This document shows positions 42,705 through 53,765 of a DNA stretch of 64,000 bases, piece after piece. This DNA comes from Candidatus Latescibacterota bacterium (lineage in GTDB: Bacteria; JAAXHH01). The notes under the pieces were generated by a model. It did not search any database, had not been told where the DNA came from, and was given only the letters and a program-made list of their open reading frames with translations. Numbering within the stretch: position 1 is the first letter of the stretch; each line of letters opens with the position of its first letter. Made by a program: the position numbers and the translations under genes. Where the stretch lies: assembly GCA_022821085.1 (NCBI GenBank), contig JAJEEG010000006.1, positions 753,330-817,329 of the forward strand. The letters run 5' to 3'.

Positions 42705-44315
42705 ATGGCAACCATTACCATAGACGAACAACAATACACCGTGGAAGAAGGCCGCAACCTGATCGACGCGGCGGCGGACCTGGGCATCGACATCCCCCAT
42801 TTCTGCTATCACCCGGGCCTGGCGCCGGACGGCAACTGCCGGATGTGCCTGACCGAGATGGAGATCCGGCCCGGGCAGTTCGGCATCGTCACCTCGTGCA
42901 CGATACGGATCAAGGACGGGATGAACTTCCGGTTCAATTCCCCGGCGGTGCTGGACAACCGCAAGGGGATCATGGAGTTCCTGCTCATCAACCACCCCCT
43001 GGACTGTCCCTGGTGCGACCAGGCCGGGGAGTGCAAGCTGCAGGACCATTCCTTCGACCACGGCCGGGGCCACAGCCGGTTCGTCGAGACCAAGCGCGTC
43101 CCGCCGAAGAAGGACCTCGGGCCGCATATCACGCTGTATACGACGCGCTGCATCCTGTGCCAGCGCTGCACCCGCTTCTGCGACGAGATCACCGGAACGT
43201 CGGAACTCGGTGTCGTCCAGATGGGCAGCAAGTCCGAGATCGCGACCTTCGAAGGCGTACCCCTGGACAACAGGATGTCGGCGAACGTGGCCGACATCTG
43301 TCCCGTGGGCGCCCTGGTCACCAAGGACTTCCTCTACAAGCCCCGCATCTGGCATTACGACAAGGTGGATACCCTCTGTCCGGGATGCGCCACGGGGTGC
43401 AACACCACGCTGGAAGTCCTGCACCAGAAGATCTACCGCACCAAACCCCGGCACAACGAGGCGGTCAACGGATACTGGATGTGCGACGAGGGCCGGTTCT
43501 GCTACCATGGCTGGCAGGACGCGGACCGGCTGCAGGCGCCGCTGAAGCGGGTGGACGGCGAGTTGCGCCAGGTCACGTGGCCCGATGCCATGGACGCGGC
43601 CGTAAGCGGCATCCAGGCCGTCCTGGCAGGCGAAGGAGATTCCGCCATGGGGGTGGTCGGATCGTCCATGGCGACCAACGAGGAGAACTACCTGCTGCGC
43701 AGACTGGGTGCGGAGGCCTTCGGATCGCCTCGGACCGGACTCGACCGCAAGCCGGATGGAGAAGCGTGGACGTCGAAAAGCGGATTCCACATCGACGCGG
43801 ACAAGACGCCGAATACCCGGGGCGCCCGCGACATGCTCGGCGCCGGCTCGCCGGAGGATATCCTGCGGGGAATCGGTGACGGAACTATACGGGGACTCTA
43901 CGTGCTGGGTGGCGACATCGGCCGGACCCTTTCGTCCGAGGAGACCGACGCCTTCAGCAAGCTCGAATTCCTGGTGGTGCACGACGTGCATCGTTCCGAT
44001 CTCGCCGAACTGGCCGACGTGGTCTTCCCCGGGGCGATTCCCTTCGAGAAGAACGGCACCATGACCAATGCGCAGGGCCGCGTGCAGCGGCTGAGCCCCG
44101 CCTTCCCACCGCCCAGCGGCGCGCGGGAGGACGGCGCGATTCTCCGGTACGTGGGACAGCGCATGGGCGTCGACCTGGGCGGGACGGACCCCGCCGGCGT
44201 CCTGGAAGAGATCGCCGGAAACGTGGATGGATACGCGGGACTCACCTATGACCTGATCGGCGATCAGGGCGCCATGACGGGCGGCGAAGGGCCGTCCGAG
44301 GCCGCGGGAGGTTAG
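42705..44315 (+). CDS. nuoG: NADH-quinone oxidoreductase subunit G, short form with N7-type cysteines
   Basis: The 536-residue subunit carries the electron-transfer Fe-S chain. The [2Fe-2S] ligands lie in HFCYHPGL, CRMC and SCTIR. The His/Cys set is in CPWCDQAGEC with upstream His. A further [4Fe-4S] set is in CILCQRCTRFC with CPVGAL. CPGCATGC followed by MCDEGR gives the four cysteines of the extra N7 cluster. Typical proteins have 690-900 residues, so the molybdopterin-like C-terminal domain is much reduced (about residues 270-536). The start of nuoH is four bases beyond the stop, with no sign of frameshift. Confidence 0.93.
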   Translation: MATITIDEQQYTVEEGRNLIDAAADLGIDIPHFCYHPGLAPDGNCRMCLTEMEIRPGQFGIVTSCTIRIKDGMNFRFNSPAVLDNRKGIMEFLLINHPLDCPWCDQAGECKLQDHSFDHGRGHSRFVETKRVPPKKDLGPHITLYTTRCILCQRCTRFCDEITGTSELGVVQMGSKSEIATFEGVPLDNRMSANVADICPVGALVTKDFLYKPRIWHYDKVDTLCPGCATGCNTTLEVLHQKIYRTKPRHNEAVNGYWMCDEGRFCYHGWQDADRLQAPLKRVDGELRQVTWPDAMDAAVSGIQAVLAGEGDSAMGVVGSSMATNEENYLLRRLGAEAFGSPRTGLDRKPDGEAWTSKSGFHIDADKTPNTRGARDMLGAGSPEDILRGIGDGTIRGLYVLGGDIGRTLSSEETDAFSKLEFLVVHDVHRSDLAELADVVFPGAIPFEKNGTMTNAQGRVQRLSPAFPPPSGAREDGAILRYVGQRMGVDLGGTDPAGVLEEIAGNVDGYAGLTYDLIGDQGAMTGGEGPSEAAGG

Positions 44316-44319
44316 TGGA

Positions 44320-45378
44320 TTGGTCGTGGATCCCATGATCCTGGAAGGCGCCATCGCCCTGGTCAAAATCGGCATCCTGCTGGGGGTGGTGTTCACTACC
44401 GTTGCCTACCTCACCTTCATGGAACGCCGGGTAAGCGCCCTGATCCAGGACCGCCTCGGTCCCAACCGCGTCGGTCCCATGGGCCTGCTGCAGCCGCTTG
44501 CCGACGGCATCAAGTTCATGTGGAAGGAAGAGTTCATCCCGGCAAGCGCCGACAGAAAGCTCTTCGCCATTGCGCCGGCCCTGATCCTCGTGCCGGCCCT
44601 GCTGATCTTCGCCGTGATCCCCGTGGGCGGCGAAGTGACCATCCCCGCCTTCACCTTATTCGGACTGCAGATCCAGGAGACGACGACCACGCTGCAGATC
44701 ATCGATCTGAACGTCGGCATCCTGTACATCCTGGGCATGACCTCCATCGCGGTGTACGGAATCGCCCTGGGCGGATGGAGCGCCAACAACAAGTTCACCC
44801 TGCTGGGCGGGATCCGGTCGTCGGCGCAGATGATCAGCTACGAGCTGTCGCTGGGCCTGTCCATCGTCGGCATCCTCATGCTCACGGGGTCGCTCCAGAT
44901 GAGCAAGATCGTCGCCGCCCAGGATACCTTCTTCGAATGGTTCATCTTCCGCCAGCCGCTGGCCTTCGTGATCTTCGTCATCGCGGCCTTCGCCGAAAAC
45001 AACCGCCTGCCCTTCGACCTGGTGGAGTGCGAGCAGGAACTCGTCGGCGGCTATCACACGGAATACAGCAGCATGCGTTTTTCCATGTTCATGATTTCGG
45101 AATACGCCAGCATGGTCGCGGCCTCCGCCCTGATGGCGACCCTCTTCTTCGGCGGATGGCACATGCCCTTCGAGGACCAGGTCGGCCCGGGACTGGTCAC
45201 CCTGTACCAGGTGGCCGGGTTCCTGCTCAAGACGGGTTTCTTCCTCTTCGTGTATATCTGGGTGAGGTGGTCGCTGCCCCGTTTCCGGTACGACCAGCTG
45301 ATGGCGATCGGTTGGAAGGTGCTGCTGCCGCTGGCCCTGTTGAACGTCGTAATCACCGGAATCTGGATGCTGGTCTGA
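44320..45378 (+). CDS. nuoH: NADH-quinone oxidoreductase subunit H
   Basis: The 352-residue membrane subunit has eight or nine transmembrane helices and links the quinone site to the proton pumps. Conserved loops are MERRVSALIQDRLGPNRVGP, QPLADGIKFMWKEEFIP and AENNRLPFDLVECEQELVGG. The start is TTG at 44320 with GGGAGG about eight bases upstream; the next in-frame ATG is six codons later. It follows nuoG by four bases and precedes nuoI by 16. Confidence 0.96.
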   Translation: MVVDPMILEGAIALVKIGILLGVVFTTVAYLTFMERRVSALIQDRLGPNRVGPMGLLQPLADGIKFMWKEEFIPASADRKLFAIAPALILVPALLIFAVIPVGGEVTIPAFTLFGLQIQETTTTLQIIDLNVGILYILGMTSIAVYGIALGGWSANNKFTLLGGIRSSAQMISYELSLGLSIVGILMLTGSLQMSKIVAAQDTFFEWFIFRQPLAFVIFVIAAFAENNRLPFDLVECEQELVGGYHTEYSSMRFSMFMISEYASMVAASALMATLFFGGWHMPFEDQVGPGLVTLYQVAGFLLKTGFFLFVYIWVRWSLPRFRYDQLMAIGWKVLLPLALLNVVITGIWMLV

Positions 45379-45394
45379 TACGGGAGTGTGATCC

Positions 45395-45955
45395 ATGGCA
45401 ATCATCGTTGAAGCGCGCAAGATGACCCTGGCGGAGCGACTGTACCTTCCCGCGGTGATCAAGGGCATGCTCCTGACCCTCGCGCACCTCTTCAGGAAGA
45501 AGGTCACCATGCAGTACCCGGAGGTGCAGAAGGTCCTGCCGCCCGGATACCGCGGCGCCCACCGGCTCAACAAGGACGAGCAGGACCGGATCAAGTGCGT
45601 GGCCTGCGAGATGTGCGCCGTGGCCTGTCCCGCCGACTGCATCACCATCGAAGGCATGGAAACGGAATGGAACGACCGGGAGAAGATCCCCCGTACGTTC
45701 CAGATCGACATGCTCCGGTGCATTTTCTGCGGCATGTGCGTGGAGGCCTGTCCCGAAGACGCCATCGACATGACGGACGACATCGAACTCGTGGCCACGT
45801 CGCGGGAAGAGATGATCTGGGACCGGGAACGCCTGCTGAAGAACTACGATGAAACCAAAGACCAGGAGGGCACGCTGGGCCAGGTCCTTCGAAAGAGCCG
45901 GGAGGCCTTCACGCGTCCCCGGGGAGATCAACTTCCCGACCCGGGTGGTCATTAG
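45395..45955 (+). CDS. nuoI: NADH-quinone oxidoreductase subunit I
   Basis: The 186-residue ferredoxin-like subunit binds clusters N6a and N6b through CVACEMCAVACP and CIFCGMCVEACP. GAHRLNKDEQDRIKC precedes the first set, as usual. The C-terminal tail of about 45 residues is hydrophilic. nuoJ starts on the base after its stop. Confidence 0.96.
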   Translation: MAIIVEARKMTLAERLYLPAVIKGMLLTLAHLFRKKVTMQYPEVQKVLPPGYRGAHRLNKDEQDRIKCVACEMCAVACPADCITIEGMETEWNDREKIPRTFQIDMLRCIFCGMCVEACPEDAIDMTDDIELVATSREEMIWDRERLLKNYDETKDQEGTLGQVLRKSREAFTRPRGDQLPDPGGH

Positions 45956-46471
45956 ATGGAACTCTATTTCTTCCTGTTTTTCGCCATCGTAGCCGTCGCG
46001 AGCAGCGTGGCCATGATCCTGCAGCGCAACCCGATCTACTGCGTGCTGCTGCTCATCATGGTCATGATATCCATCGCCGGCCTGTACCTGATGCTGGACG
46101 CCCAGTTTGTCGCGATCATCCAGATCGTCGTGTACGCCGGCGCCATCATGGTCCTCTTCCTCTTCGTCATCATGCTGCTGAACCTGAGCCGCGAGGAAGG
46201 CGGGGTGTTCCGGATCCAGAAACCGCTGGCCGTCCTCCTGGCCGCACTGCTGTTCCTGCCCGTGGCGGCCATGGTCATGTCCTATGCGGGCGGCGGAACG
46301 ACCCCTCCGGCGGATGGCGGCGGAGCCGGATTCGGCGAAGTGGAACAGATCGGGACGTTGTTGTTCACGAAATACCTGCTGCCCGTGGAGATCGCGGCCG
46401 TGCTCCTGCTGATCGCTATCGTGGGCGCCGTGGTACTGACGCGCAAGGGCACCGTTTCCGTTGGCGAATGA
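45956..46471 (+). CDS. nuoJ: NADH-quinone oxidoreductase subunit J
   Basis: The 171-residue membrane subunit has five predicted helices and the typical core AQFVAIIQIVVYAGAIMVLF, whose pi-bulge helix takes part in coupling. A Gly/Pro-rich periplasmic loop (GGGTTPPADGGGAG) precedes the last helix. It abuts nuoI and is followed by nuoK after 30 bases. Confidence 0.95.
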   Translation: MELYFFLFFAIVAVASSVAMILQRNPIYCVLLLIMVMISIAGLYLMLDAQFVAIIQIVVYAGAIMVLFLFVIMLLNLSREEGGVFRIQKPLAVLLAALLFLPVAAMVMSYAGGGTTPPADGGGAGFGEVEQIGTLLFTKYLLPVEIAAVLLLIAIVGAVVLTRKGTVSVGE

Positions 46472-46501
46472 GGGGCTGACCTTGCCGGAGTCGACGAACC
46501 C

Positions 46502-46804
46502 ATGATTCCCGTCACCTATTACCTGGTCCTGAGTGCCGTGCTCTTCCTGGTCGGCGCGACCGGCGTGCTGATAAGGCGGAACGCCATCATCGTGCTGATG
46601 GGCATCGAGTTGATGCTCAACGGGGCCAATCTCTCTTTCGTGGCCTTCGCCCGGCAGTTCGGCATGGTAGACGGCCACATCTACGTGTTCCTGGTGATTA
46701 CCGTGGCGGCCGCCGAGGTGGCGATCGGCCTGGCCCTGGTGATCCTGCTGTTCCGAAACCGCGGAACGGTCAACATCGACGAGGTCCGGTCCCTGCGCTG
46801 GTAG
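46502..46804 (+). CDS. nuoK: NADH-quinone oxidoreductase subunit K
   Basis: The 100-residue membrane subunit has three helices, with the conserved Glu residues of the proton channel in [15 protein letters not shown] and in [14 protein letters not shown]. Length is normal for the family. It lies between nuoJ and nuoL. Confidence 0.96.
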   Translation: MIPVTYYLVLSAVLFLVGATGVLIRRNAIIVLMGIELMLNGANLSFVAFARQFGMVDGHIYVFLVITVAAAEVAIGLALVILLFRNRGTVNIDEVRSLRW

Positions 46805-46835
46805 CGGCTTAGGCCGGCCAGCACAGGACCCTTTA

Positions 46836-48770
<1,935 letters not shown>

Positions 48771-48809
48771 CCTGGAGCCGCAACCCCGAAGGAACTGAAG
48801 GTACTGTAC

Positions 48810-50315
48810 ATGACGGAACTGCCTTTCCTGTCGCTCATCATCTGGCTGCCTGTCCTGGGCGCCGTCCTGCTCCTCTTCGTCAAAGGGGACACGGCCGCCC
48901 GGTGGGTGGGATTCGGCGTTTCGGCCCTGGTGCTCGTCCTCTTCGCGGTCTGCTTCGGCGCCTTCGAGACGCACCTGGGCGATCCGCAGTTCGTGGAGCG
49001 CATGCCCTGGATCGAATCCCTGGGCGTGTCCTATCACGTCGGGGCGGACGGGATCAGCATCCTCCTCGCCGGGATCACCGCGCTCATGTGGCCCCTGGCC
49101 CTGCTCGGCACCTGGACGATCGTGAGCGAGCGGGTCCGGGCCTACCAGGTTTTCATGCTGCTGATGGAAACCACCCTGATGGGCGTGTTCTTCTCCCTGG
49201 ACCTGTTCCTGTTCTTCCTCTTCTGGGAAGGCATGCTGATCCCCATGTATTTCCTGATCGGCATCTGGGGTTATGAAAACAGCGCCCGTGCGGCCCTGAA
49301 GTTCTTCCTGTTCGCCGTGTTCGGCAGCCTGCTCATGCTGGCCGCGGTCATCACGCTGGCCTTTCTCTATCACCAGGCCCACGACGTCCTCACCTTCGAG
49401 ATGGCGGCGCTTTACCAGCTGTCCATTCCACCGGAGGTCCAGTTCTGGCTCGCCCTCGCCTTCATCGCCGCCTTCGCGGTGAAGGTGCCCATGGTGCCCT
49501 TTCACACGTGGCTGCCCGATGCCATCGTCCTCGCCGTGGTGCTCGTCAAGATGGCGGCCTACGGGTTCATTCGCCTGACCCTGCCGCTGTTCCCCGATGC
49601 CCTGGCCGAGCTTGCGCCCCTGATGTGCGCCGTGGCGGCGGCCGGGATCGTCTACGGCGCGCTGATCGCCCTTGCGCAATCGGATATCCGGCGGATGATC
49701 GCCTATTCGACGATCAGTCACGCGGGGTTCGTCGTGCTCGGCGTATTCGCGCTGAACCAGCACGGCATTCAGGGCGCGGTCGTCCACATCGTCAGCCTGG
49801 CGCTGTCCACGGGCGGACTGTTCCTGGCCGCCATGATGCTCGTCCAGCGCCGGAATACCTGGGACATGGAAGCGTACGGCGGGCTGTGGCACACGATTCC
49901 GGTATTCTCCGCTTTTCTGCTCGTATTCACCCTGGCCTCCGTGGGCCTGCCGGGCCTGAGCAGTTTCGTCGGGGAATTCCTCATACTGGTCGGCGTGTTT
50001 CAGCAGCACATCCCGATCGCGGCCGTCGCGGCCACGGGCATCATCCTGGCGGCCGTCTACATGCTCAGGATGTACCGAAAGGTGGTCTTCGGCCCACTGA
50101 CGCGGGAGGAGAACAAGGGGATCCGGGACCTGTCGTTCCGGGAGACGGCCGTGCTCGCGTGCATGACCCTCTTCATCATCTGGATCGGCGTGTATCCGAA
50201 TCCGTTTCTGCGGACCATGGAGGCTTCGGTGCAGAAGCTGCTGGTCCAGACCCACCGTCTCGCCGAGACGCCGCCGGCCGGAATGACCCCTGAAACCATC
50301 CAGGATATGCGATGA
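48810..50315 (+). CDS. nuoM: NADH-quinone oxidoreductase subunit M
   Basis: The 501-residue antiporter-like membrane subunit carries FLFFLFWEGMLIPMYFLIG, KVPMVPFHTWLPDA, and the YSTISHAGFVVLG helix with the channel Lys and His residues nearby. The usual PVSALLA-type segment after LPDAIV is shortened: the sequence goes from the TWLPDA motif to IVLAVVLVKMAAYG. The nuoN start overlaps its stop by four bases. Confidence 0.94.
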   Translation: MTELPFLSLIIWLPVLGAVLLLFVKGDTAARWVGFGVSALVLVLFAVCFGAFETHLGDPQFVERMPWIESLGVSYHVGADGISILLAGITALMWPLALLGTWTIVSERVRAYQVFMLLMETTLMGVFFSLDLFLFFLFWEGMLIPMYFLIGIWGYENSARAALKFFLFAVFGSLLMLAAVITLAFLYHQAHDVLTFEMAALYQLSIPPEVQFWLALAFIAAFAVKVPMVPFHTWLPDAIVLAVVLVKMAAYGFIRLTLPLFPDALAELAPLMCAVAAAGIVYGALIALAQSDIRRMIAYSTISHAGFVVLGVFALNQHGIQGAVVHIVSLALSTGGLFLAAMMLVQRRNTWDMEAYGGLWHTIPVFSAFLLVFTLASVGLPGLSSFVGEFLILVGVFQQHIPIAAVAATGIILAAVYMLRMYRKVVFGPLTREENKGIRDLSFRETAVLACMTLFIIWIGVYPNPFLRTMEASVQKLLVQTHRLAETPPAGMTPETIQDMR

Positions 50316-51778
50316 ATACGGCCCTGCCCGTCATAAACCTATACGCCGTGATGCCGCAGATCGTGCTCGTGTCCGCCGCGACCGTGGTCCTGATCGTCGG
50401 CCTGTTCGAACGGTTCCGCAAGGGGATCCCCTACCTTTCCCTGTTGCTTCTCGCGGTATCCGGCGTGGTTGCCGTGAACCAGCTGGGCCTTGGACCCGTC
50501 CCCTTCTCCGACGTATCGTCCATGATGGTGATGGACGACTTCGGCCTGGTGGCCACCCTGGTGTTCATCGCCGGGGCCGTGTTGACCGTACTGATCTCCA
50601 TCTCTTACGCCGAAGCCCGGTCCATCGACCGCGGGGAGTACTACGCGCTGCTCATCTACGCCGTGTCCGGCATGAGCATGATGGCGGCGAGCACCGACCT
50701 CTTCACCTTTTTCCTGGGCCTCGAAGTCCTCTCCATCTCGCTTTACGTGCTGATCGGCTTCGAACAGCGGGACGCCGGCTCGAACGAGGGTGCGCTGAAG
50801 TACTTCCTGCTGGGTGCTTTCGCCAGCGGTTTCATTCTCTACGGCATGGCCCTGCTGTACGGCGCGAGCGGCAGCACGGAGTACGAAGCCATCGCGCGCA
50901 CGCTGGGCGGTGAGCGCAGCGACGCCGTGAATCTCCTGCTGCTCGGCGGATTGGGCCTGCTCCTGGTCGGGATTGGTTTCAAGATCTCCATGGTCCCGTT
51001 CCACGCCTGGACGCCGGACGTGTACCAGGGCGCGCCGACGCCCGTCGCGGCCTTCCTGTCCACCGGTTCCAAGGCGGCCGCCTTCGTGGTATTGATCCGG
51101 CTGCTCGGTTCGGTTTTTCCCGGGCTTCAGATGGAATGGATCCCGCTGATCTCGGTGCTGGCGGTCCTCACGATCGCCGTCGGCAACGTTGTCGCACTGG
51201 TTCAGACGAACCTGAAAAGACTGCTGGCCTACTCGAGCATCGCCCACGCCGGCTACATGCTGCTGCCGCTCATGGCGGACAGCCAGGACGGCAGCGCGAG
51301 CATCGTCTTCTACCTGATCGTGTACACGGCGATGAACCTGGGCGCCTTCGGGGTGCTGGCCGTGCTCTCCGCCCGTGGGGCGCCCTGTGCGACCCTGGAA
51401 GACCTGGCCGGCCTGGGCAGCCGACGTCCCCTGCTCGCCGCGGTCATGGCCGTGGTCATGTTTTCCCTGGCCGGCATTCCGCCCACGGCCGGGTTCATGG
51501 CCAAATTCTACCTCTTCAGCGCGCTGGTACACGGAGGATACGTGGAACTGGCCGTGATCGGCCTGCTTTTCAGCGGCGTGTCGCTATACTACTACCTGCG
51601 CGTCGTGGTATGGATGTACATGCGGCCCGCGGCTGAAACGCCGGCCGAAGCGGCCGGCCGCCTGTCCTACACCGGTATGACCGCGCTTTGCCTCTCCGCC
51701 CTGGCCATCCTGGCCGTGGGCGTTTTCCCCTCCGAATTGCTGCAACTGGCCGAACGTGCGGTCATGACGTTGCCGTAA
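50312..51778 (+). CDS. nuoN: NADH-quinone oxidoreductase subunit N
   Basis: The 488-residue antiporter-like subunit has the blocks FLGLEVLSISLYVLIGF, KISMVPFHAWTPDVYQGAP and LLAYSSIAHAGYMLLPL. It completes the 14-subunit nuo set. No clear terminator follows. A new promoter-like site lies 50 bases downstream before the prenyl synthase gene. Confidence 0.95.
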   Translation: MNTALPVINLYAVMPQIVLVSAATVVLIVGLFERFRKGIPYLSLLLLAVSGVVAVNQLGLGPVPFSDVSSMMVMDDFGLVATLVFIAGAVLTVLISISYAEARSIDRGEYYALLIYAVSGMSMMAASTDLFTFFLGLEVLSISLYVLIGFEQRDAGSNEGALKYFLLGAFASGFILYGMALLYGASGSTEYEAIARTLGGERSDAVNLLLLGGLGLLLVGIGFKISMVPFHAWTPDVYQGAPTPVAAFLSTGSKAAAFVVLIRLLGSVFPGLQMEWIPLISVLAVLTIAVGNVVALVQTNLKRLLAYSSIAHAGYMLLPLMADSQDGSASIVFYLIVYTAMNLGAFGVLAVLSARGAPCATLEDLAGLGSRRPLLAAVMAVVMFSLAGIPPTAGFMAKFYLFSALVHGGYVELAVIGLLFSGVSLYYYLRVVVWMYMRPAAETPAEAAGRLSYTGMTALCLSALAILAVGVFPSELLQLAERAVMTLP

Positions 51779-51828
51779 TCCAGGCCGTTTCGCCGCTTTC
51801 GCCCAAGGGCCGGCATCGGCGAATTGGG

Positions 51829-51859
51829 TTGACTTCCCGACGGTTTCACGTCATATATT
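51829..51859 (+). promoter_or_regulatory. Promoter-like site before the prenyl synthase
   Basis: TTGACT at 51829-51834 and TATATT at 51854-51859 are 19 bases apart, with CATATA at 17. The layout copies that at 35469-35499. The leader to the proposed start would be about 40 bases. Confidence 0.5.
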
Positions 51860-51904
51860 CAGGTATTTCAGCGGGCGCCACCGCCAGCCAACCGGAGGGC
51901 ATAC

Positions 51905-52876
51905 ATAGACTTCCGAACCATCAGCGCGCCGGTCCAGGGCCATCTCGACCAGTTCGAGCAGAAGATCAGCGAGATTTCCCAGTCCGATGTGGAGGTCATC
52001 AATCAGATCTGGGCCCACCTGGTTCGAACCAAGGGCAAACGGCTGAGACCCGCGCTGGTATTCCTTTCGGCCTCGGCATACGGAACTCCGTGCCGGGACA
52101 CCATGCTGGCGGCGTTCATCATCGAGCTCTGCCACACCGCGACGCTGATTCACGACGACGTGGTGGACCGCGCGACCACGCGTCGCGGTCTGCCCACGCT
52201 GAATTCCAAATGGGACAACCACGTCTCGGTGCTGATGGGCGACAACGTGATCGCCAGGGTGTTGACGCTGATCGCGAAACTCGACTGTTCCCGGATCACG
52301 GCGAAGATCGCGGCCTGCGTGGAACGGCTGACCGAGGGCGAGTTGCACCAGGCCATCCGCCGATTCAACATCCGGACGACCGAGGCGGAGTACTATCGCA
52401 TTATCAGCAACAAGACGTCCTCGCTCATCGCGTGCGGTTGCGATTCCGGCGCATACCTTTCAAGCCGTTCGGCCGAGACGGCCTGCCGGTTCGGCGATTT
52501 CGGCGAGAAACTCGGCATGGCTTTCCAGATCACCGATGACATCCTGAATTTCACGGGAGACGAAGACGTCATCGGTAAACCGAGGGGAAACGACTTCCGG
52601 GAAGGGACGGTTACCCTGCCGCTGATCCACGCCCTCCGGAACGCTTCCGCCGACGGCAACAGGCGCGTCGAGCAGTTGATGAAGGAGGAATGGAGCGACC
52701 GGGTCTGCGACGAGATCGTCGAGTTCGTCCACGTCCACGACGGCATCCGCTTCGCGAAGGACAAAGCGCTGGCCTACGCGGAGGAAGCCAAGAGGATCCT
52801 CCGCGACGAACCGGAGACCCGGGCGAAGGACGCGCTCTTGCACATGGTCGACTACGCCATAGAACGGGATCGATGA
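51905..52876 (+). CDS. Polyprenyl diphosphate synthase, apparent ATA start
   Basis: This trans-isoprenyl diphosphate synthase elongates isoprenoid chains for quinones or lipid carriers. GKRLRPALVF, the first Asp-rich motif LIHDDVVD and the second FQITDDILNF (Asn replaces the final Asp of DDxxD) are present, with GKPRGNDFREGTVTLP. The N-terminal family region is in frame upstream of the first usual start (GTG 51989): ISAPVQGHLDQFEQKISEI. No ATG, GTG or TTG lies in that stretch. GGAGGG at 51894-51899 is six bases before ATA 51905, which gives 323 residues, the normal family length. A sequencing error or true ATA initiation would explain it. Confidence 0.85.
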   Translation: MDFRTISAPVQGHLDQFEQKISEISQSDVEVINQIWAHLVRTKGKRLRPALVFLSASAYGTPCRDTMLAAFIIELCHTATLIHDDVVDRATTRRGLPTLNSKWDNHVSVLMGDNVIARVLTLIAKLDCSRITAKIAACVERLTEGELHQAIRRFNIRTTEAEYYRIISNKTSSLIACGCDSGAYLSSRSAETACRFGDFGEKLGMAFQITDDILNFTGDEDVIGKPRGNDFREGTVTLPLIHALRNASADGNRRVEQLMKEEWSDRVCDEIVEFVHVHDGIRFAKDKALAYAEEAKRILRDEPETRAKDALLHMVDYAIERDR

Positions 52877-52883
52877 TGCAGGT

Positions 52884-53759
52884 ATGGACACGATATCCGT
52901 AATCGTCATTACCTATAACGAAGAACCGCATATCGATACCTGTCTGCAGAGCGTTTCCTGGGTGGACGAAATCGTGGTGGTGGACTGCGGAAGCACCGAT
53001 CGTACGGTCGAGATCTGCAGCGGCCACGACAAAGTCCGGTTGTATCACGAAGGCCGGCACGGCAGCGGACAGCAGAAGCAGCAGGCGCTGGACCGGGCGG
53101 TTTCCGAATGGGTGTTGAACCTGGACGCGGACGAGCGGCTGAGCGAGCCGCTTCAGTCGGAGATCCGGAGCCTGCTCGAAGCTTCCGCGCCCTGCGACGG
53201 TTACCATGTGCCGCGGGAGAACTACTTCCTCTCCCGCCACATCCGCCATGCGGCCGGCTGGGGAGACGACCGGCCGCTCCGGCTGTTCCGCCGGAGCAAG
53301 ACGAAGGTCACACGGACCCAGGTCCACGAGACCTTTGTCGTCGACGGGTCCACCGGCCGCCTCGATGCGCCGCTGGTACACGATGCTTATACCAGTCTGT
53401 ACCAGTATATCGAGAAGCTGAACGAGTACACGTCGATCGAGGTGAGGAACCGGCTGAAAGCGCGGCCGGACCGGAAGATAACCTGGGTGCACATCGCCCT
53501 CGCACCCTTGGGCGCGTTCTGGAAGTTGTACGTGATGAAAAGAGGCTATCTGGATGGGATGCAAGGACTTCTGCTTTGCCTGCTCTCATCGGTTTCGGTC
53601 ATGTCCGGGTACGCGAAGACCTGGGAATACGGGATGTACAGGAAGCGGGGCGGCCGGATGTTCCCGCCCATACGAACCGAAGAGGTAAGGACCCGGCAGC
53701 CGGGCTACAACCGGCTGATCCGGGGTGGCGACGACGAATTCAACTGGAAGGACGACTGA
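52884..53759 (+). CDS. Family 2 glycosyltransferase (WaaE/KdtX-like)
   Basis: The 291-residue GT-A enzyme starts with SVIVITYNEEPHIDTCLQSV. It has VVVDCGSTDRT and the metal-binding NLDADERL near residue 75-82. The QKQQALDRA segment and HAAGWGDDRPLRLFRR are typical of the WaaE branch that adds a sugar to the lipopolysaccharide inner core. A short hydrophobic C-terminal segment suggests membrane association. Two further WaaE-like genes occur at 61935 and 62746. A radical SAM gene follows after six bases. Confidence 0.88.
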   Translation: MDTISVIVITYNEEPHIDTCLQSVSWVDEIVVVDCGSTDRTVEICSGHDKVRLYHEGRHGSGQQKQQALDRAVSEWVLNLDADERLSEPLQSEIRSLLEASAPCDGYHVPRENYFLSRHIRHAAGWGDDRPLRLFRRSKTKVTRTQVHETFVVDGSTGRLDAPLVHDAYTSLYQYIEKLNEYTSIEVRNRLKARPDRKITWVHIALAPLGAFWKLYVMKRGYLDGMQGLLLCLLSSVSVMSGYAKTWEYGMYRKRGGRMFPPIRTEEVRTRQPGYNRLIRGGDDEFNWKDD

Positions 53760-53765
53760 CAACCG

